From the NCBI GenBank assembly GCA_946410475.1, contig CAMKAM010000074.1:1-7231 (forward strand): 7,231 bases of DNA, written 5' to 3'. Within the stretch, counting starts at the first letter, position 1, and every line of letters starts with the position of its first letter. Below, in pieces: positions 4,346-7,231 of this stretch. Position numbers and translations under genes: made by a program. This DNA is from an uncultured Bacillota bacterium. GTDB lineage: Bacteria; Bacillota; Clostridia; Peptostreptococcales; Anaerovoracaceae. The notes below the pieces were generated by a model. The model saw only the letters and a program-made list of their open reading frames with translations, ran no database searches and was not told where the DNA came from.

Positions 4346-6232
4346 ATGCTGGATATAAGGAAGGCGAAAAAGGATGATCTTGAAAGGATCATGGAGATAT
4401 ACAGATACGCGCAGGAACTGATGATCGAGTCGGGCAATCCGACGCAGTGGGGGCGGACGTTCCCGGACATCGAGCTGATCCGCAGTGACATCGAGTCCGG
4501 TATCAGCTACGTCATCACGGATGAGAGCGGCGTGCAGGGCGTGTTCGCGCTGGGTGAGGGCGACGACCCGACATATCAGCTTATCGAGGACGGCGAGTGG
4601 CCGAGCGATGCCCCGTATCTGACTGTCCACAGGATCGCTTCGGGCGGACAGGTCCGTGGCGTGTTCGGCTTTGCGCTTCAGCAGATCAAGAGCATGGCGA
4701 ACGACATCAGGATCGACACTCACGAGAACAACAAGGTGATGCGCCGCCAGATAGAAAAGCACGGATTCAAAAGGTGCGGGACGATATTCGTAAGAGACGG
4801 CTCGCCGAGGATCGCTTATCAGTGGACGGCGGCCGGCACGGTCAGGCTCGAGACGGAAAGGCTCGTTCTCAGAAGGTATGTCATCGGGGACGCCGAGGCG
4901 CTCTATGAAAGTTTCGGGACGGACGAGAAGATGTTCGAGTTCTCGGGCTGGAATCCTTATGCGACGGTCGAGATGGCGCACGATTCAGTAAGCAGATCCA
5001 TCGCGGACTACGATGCTTACAGTGACAGCTCGGACGAACGCTCCTTCGGATGGGCCGTCGAAATGGATGGAAAGTTAGTCGGGACAGTAGGTGCTTACGA
5101 CTACGACCCTGAAGAGGACAGCATCGAGATCGGCATCAGCATATTCAGGCCCTTCTGGGGGATGGGTCTTGCGAGCGAGGTCCTTGCGAAGGTGCTGGAG
5201 CACCTGACCGGAGAGTGCGGCATCGCGGTCGTGAAGGCGTGGTGCGCGGAGGACAATATCGGCTCGAAGCGCGCGATGGAAAAGTGCGGAATGAGTTTCG
5301 CAGGCGCCGAAGAGGGCGCGCTGGAAATAGGCGGAGAGACTTTTACCAGGCTGGATTACGAGTACCGGGCTGCGGCTGAGGAAGCGGAAATCCCGGTGCG
5401 GATAAGGCTTGCCGATCCGGCAGGCAACATAACGGCGTTCGTGCTCGACAGGTTCGCACGTGAGGATTACGCGCGCGTGGCGACGGCTATTTTGGATATG
5501 GAAGACATCGCGGCGGAACAGGTCGCGTTCATAACGGGAGACAGATCGATGGAGATGTGCGGGCTCGAGTTCTGCGGCAACGCGTCGAGGGCTTTTGCTC
5601 TGATGTGCGCGGAGAAGATGCAGGGCGGCGGCGACGGCGCAGACTCCACTGATGCAGACGCCGCTGCAGAGATGGCGGACGCATGCGGCGCGGAAACGAC
5701 GATCAGCGTGGAAGTGAGCGGTGCGGACGGCCCGGTCGAAGTCACAGTCAGAAAGGAAGACGGATACGCGAGAATAGCGATGCCGCTTCCTGTAAGCATG
5801 ACGGAGAGGGAAGACCTCGGAGGGACGCTGATCGACCTCGGCGGTATCACACATCTCGTTCTCGAGGACAGTGAGGCTTCCGACGCACGGTTCGAAGAAT
5901 TGAAAAACAAGGTGGCGGAAGAATCCGATCCGCCGGCGTTCGGCGTGATGTTCATGAAGGGCGACGAACTGACGCCGGTCGTCTACGTCAAAGATGTGGA
6001 CTCCGTATATTACGAGGGCAGCTGCGCTTCCGGCACGACGGCGGTGATGGCGGCAAGAGCCTGCGGGAAAGCCGACGGAACATATAACTACGATATCAAG
6101 CAGCCGTGCGGAGTGCTCAGCGGAAGCGTCACCGTGTCCGGCGGAAATGTCAGCGGACTGTCGATCGAAGGTCCGGTCGGGCTGGGCGAAGAGATGACTG
6201 TCAGGTTGACTCTTTGCGGCGATGTGATATAA
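4346..6232 (+). CDS. Fusion protein: GNAT acetyltransferase + RimJ/RimL-type GNAT + DapF/histidine-racemase-like epimerase
   Basis: From ATG 4346 the protein has 628 residues in three parts. Residues 1-165 form a GNAT fold (MLDIRKAKKDDLERIMEIY; HRIASGGQVRGVFGF at 95-109; RIDTHENNKVMRRQIEKHGFKRCG). Residues 166-341 form a second GNAT of the RimJ/RimL type (RLETERLVLRRY; FRPFWGMGLASEVL at 267-280; NIGSKRAMEKCGM). Residues 349-628 resemble PLP-independent two-cysteine racemases such as DapF and CntK-type histidine racemase: AGNITAFVLD near the start, EFCGNASR with C410, and EGSCASGTTAV with C560 as the paired catalytic cysteines. A Gly/Asp/Ala-rich insert sits at 426-450. I infer amino-acid epimerisation coupled to N-acetylation; the substrate is unknown. 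Start 4346 is chosen because the GNAT fold begins there and GGAGA lies 10 nt upstream. In-frame ATG 4271 adds 25 non-conserved residues, lies in the repeat array and lacks a Shine-Dalgarno. No dapF-pathway neighbour is seen. Confidence 0.85.
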   Translation: MLDIRKAKKDDLERIMEIYRYAQELMIESGNPTQWGRTFPDIELIRSDIESGISYVITDESGVQGVFALGEGDDPTYQLIEDGEWPSDAPYLTVHRIASGGQVRGVFGFALQQIKSMANDIRIDTHENNKVMRRQIEKHGFKRCGTIFVRDGSPRIAYQWTAAGTVRLETERLVLRRYVIGDAEALYESFGTDEKMFEFSGWNPYATVEMAHDSVSRSIADYDAYSDSSDERSFGWAVEMDGKLVGTVGAYDYDPEEDSIEIGISIFRPFWGMGLASEVLAKVLEHLTGECGIAVVKAWCAEDNIGSKRAMEKCGMSFAGAEEGALEIGGETFTRLDYEYRAAAEEAEIPVRIRLADPAGNITAFVLDRFAREDYARVATAILDMEDIAAEQVAFITGDRSMEMCGLEFCGNASRAFALMCAEKMQGGGDGADSTDADAAAEMADACGAETTISVEVSGADGPVEVTVRKEDGYARIAMPLPVSMTEREDLGGTLIDLGGITHLVLEDSEASDARFEELKNKVAEESDPPAFGVMFMKGDELTPVVYVKDVDSVYYEGSCASGTTAVMAARACGKADGTYNYDIKQPCGVLSGSVTVSGGNVSGLSIEGPVGLGEEMTVRLTLCGDVI

Positions 6233-6233
6233 T
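6206..6233 (+). promoter_or_regulatory. Strong promoter inside the 3' end of the fusion gene, driving the transporter
   Basis: TTGACT (6206-6211), 16 bp, then a perfect TATAAT (6228-6233) with extended TGA. The -10 covers the TAA stop (6230-6232) of the preceding gene. The start expected near 6240 coincides with the foot of the first leader hairpin, so the transporter is transcribed on its own with a leader of about 85 nt. Confidence 0.8.
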
Positions 6234-6239
6234 CACGAT

Positions 6240-6315
6240 CGGACGCTTGCGGGAAAAAGCGTCTAAAGCAGTTCGGGTCCGATATCCTGCTTTTAAAACA
6301 TCAAAACCAAAGGAG
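6240..6315 (+). promoter_or_regulatory. Structured leader, candidate preQ1 riboswitch
   Basis: A first hairpin pairs GACGCTT (6242-6248) with AAGCGTC (6257-6263). A second pairs AAAGCAG (6265-6271) with CTGCTTT (6287-6293) around a 15-nt loop that begins TTC and ends in C. An A-rich tail follows, and GGT (6276-6278) in the loop can pair with ACC (6306-6308) just before the Shine-Dalgarno AAAGGAG (6309-6315). Stem, UUC at the loop start, C before the 3' strand, A-rich tail and tail-loop pseudoknot are the layout of preQ1-I riboswitches, and the gene downstream is a queuosine-precursor transporter. The tail is longer than in typical class I and the usual CUA is absent, so the class (or a preQ1-III relative) is uncertain. 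A competing pairing of CGGAC (6240-6244) with GTCCG (6277-6281) also exists. Confidence 0.45.
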
Positions 6316-6324
6316 AAAGAAATT

Positions 6325-7077
6325 ATGAACATCATCAAGCGCGAGCTGGAGGATTACCGCGCCCTTTTGCGGAGCATCCCCGGCCTGGTCATCTCTTTGT
6401 TTTTCATCAGTGTCATAATGATGAATCTTCTGGCAAACAAAGAATTCGTATCATGGAAATATCTTGCCCTCGACTGCGGCTTCCCGCTCAGCTGGGTAAG
6501 TTTTCTGTGCATGGATATGATCTGCAAACGTTTCGGAGGAAAGGCAGCAGCCAAGATCTCGATCCTGGCGATGGCGGTGAACGCCTCTGTCTGCTTACTG
6601 CTGTGGCTTCTCATGAAGACGCCCGGCATGTGGGGCGAGTACTACGCTTCGGGAAGCATGGAGGTCAACGAAGCCCTGAACAACACGTTCGGCGGCGCAT
6701 GGTATGTTGTCCTGGGAAGCAGCATCGCGATGGTCCTCGCGGCCCTCACGAATTCGGCGATCAACGAAGCGATAGCCAGAAGGATCAAGAAGGGCGGATA
6801 CAAGGAGTTCGCAGCGAGGTCGTTCGCCTCGACGATGCTCGGGCAGTTCGTGGATAATTTTGCTTTCGCGACGATCGTGTCGCTGCACTTCTTCGGATGG
6901 ACGTGGACGCAGGTGCTGATCTGTTCGCTTACGGGCGCTGTCATGGAGCTCCTCTGCGAGGTGGTCTTCAGCCCGGTGGGATACAGAGTAAGCCGCAACT
7001 GGGAGAAGGACAACGTCGGAGCCCAGTACATCGAGTACAGGAAGGCCCACGGCGTGCCGGTCGGAGAAGCAGCATGA
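6325..7077 (+). CDS. yhhQ: YhhQ-family (VUT/DUF165) queuosine-precursor transporter
   Basis: This 250-residue integral membrane protein has about six hydrophobic segments (19-36, 49-66, 76-97, 125-146, 170-190, 194-214). It carries family blocks: DMICKRFGGKAA (64-75), ALTNSAINEAI (140-150), and RSFASTMLGQFVDNFAFATIV (165-185), the hallmark of the family. YhhQ proteins import queuosine precursors (preQ0/preQ1) for the modified tRNA base queuosine. The start at 6325 is set by AAAGGAG 9 nt upstream. The frame stays open back to 6106, but that extension overlaps the fusion gene and its residues are basic and membrane-free. A dedicated promoter and a preQ1-like leader precede it. The stop overlaps the next start by ATGA, implying translational coupling with the SDR gene. 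The family is well supported; substrate preference within it is inferred. Confidence 0.88.
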   Translation: MNIIKRELEDYRALLRSIPGLVISLFFISVIMMNLLANKEFVSWKYLALDCGFPLSWVSFLCMDMICKRFGGKAAAKISILAMAVNASVCLLLWLLMKTPGMWGEYYASGSMEVNEALNNTFGGAWYVVLGSSIAMVLAALTNSAINEAIARRIKKGGYKEFAARSFASTMLGQFVDNFAFATIVSLHFFGWTWTQVLICSLTGAVMELLCEVVFSPVGYRVSRNWEKDNVGAQYIEYRKAHGVPVGEAA

Positions 7078-7231
7078 GAGTATTGATAACAGGCGCATCG
7101 GGCGGCATCGGCCGCGCGGTCGCGAAGCTTTTCGTAGAAAGAGGTCATGAAGTGCACGGTATAGACACCGTGCCTTTCGTGTGTGCGGAAGCAGGCAGCG
7201 TGTGCGATCGTGTAAGCGGAAACGCCGGCAG
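7074..7231 (+). CDS. Short-chain dehydrogenase/reductase (SDR), N-terminal part only
   Basis: Only the first 52 residues lie in the window. They open with MRVLITGASGGIGRAVAKLF, the Rossmann β-α-β with the SDR nucleotide-binding TGxxxGIG motif. The second strand ends in GID, where an acidic residue usually favours NAD(H) over NADP(H). The frame ends near NAG, which could be the start of the SDR NNAG motif, but the sequence stops there. The ATG overlaps the transporter stop (ATGA, 7074-7077) and GGAGA lies about 6 nt upstream, so it is in an operon with the transporter. The reaction and substrate cannot be told from this fragment. There is no direct sign that it works on queuosine precursors. 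Confidence 0.88.
   Translation, partial: MRVLITGASGGIGRAVAKLFVERGHEVHGIDTVPFVCAEAGSVCDRVSGNAG

Noticed and set aside
5075..5854. 259-codon minus-strand frame opposite the fusion gene
   Set aside because: Shadow of the GNAT-racemase coding sequence; Arg/His-rich, no domain.
6106..6324. 73-codon N-terminal extension of the transporter
   Set aside because: It lies in a different frame over the end of the fusion gene and across the promoter and leader hairpins; the Shine-Dalgarno at 6309-6315 fixes the start at 6325.

Overview
The window looks like a chromosomal segment of a fairly GC-rich, anaerobic Gram-positive bacterium, most likely a clostridial member of the Bacillota. This rests on an HTH-type BirA next to a YlmH-type S4 protein, strong AAGGAG-like ribosome binding sites, intrinsic terminators with long T-tracts, and clean TTGACA/TATAAT-type promoters. 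I cannot name the genus. There are no tRNA or rRNA genes, CRISPR arrays, insertion sequences or phage genes.

Layout. Positions 1-1100 (minus strand) hold a radical SAM protein, cut by the left edge, with its own promoter at 1180-1208. Divergent from it, 1311-1589 (plus) encodes a 92-residue membrane protein of unknown function, followed by a strong terminator (1620-1650). The gap 1590-2028 has no convincing protein gene. It does hold a leftward promoter (1874-1902) whose predicted start is the first base of a 10-bp long-range helix; several more helices follow and the transcript would end at the shared terminator. I read this as an unrecognised structured ncRNA of about 248 nt. Next come birA (2029-3024) and ylmH (3095-3943), probably one transcript, separated by a 22-bp tandem repeat that carries the ylmH ribosome binding site and closed by a terminator at 3996-4018.

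The 400 bases 3944-4345 are regulatory. A 9-bp inverted repeat overlaps the -35 box of a promoter (4178-4205). This is followed by a 14-bp tandem repeat in which every unit begins with ATG, producing very short open frames chained by ATGA overlaps. They lead into a large gene (4346-6232, possibly starting at 4271) that encodes an unusual fusion: GNAT acetyltransferase, RimJ/RimL-type GNAT acetyltransferase, and a DapF/histidine-racemase-like two-cysteine epimerase.

An excellent promoter lies inside the last codons of that gene (6206-6233). It drives a roughly 85-nt structured leader with features of a preQ1 riboswitch, then a YhhQ-family queuosine-precursor transporter (6325-7077). The start of an SDR-type oxidoreductase (7074 onward) overlaps the transporter stop codon by ATGA and runs off the right edge.

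The genes do not form one pathway. The likely units are: radical SAM alone; the membrane protein alone; the ncRNA alone; birA-ylmH; the acetyltransferase-racemase fusion under its own operator; and the transporter plus SDR under a candidate preQ1 switch. The points most worth following are the ncRNA, the triple fusion with its repeat leader, and the candidate riboswitch.
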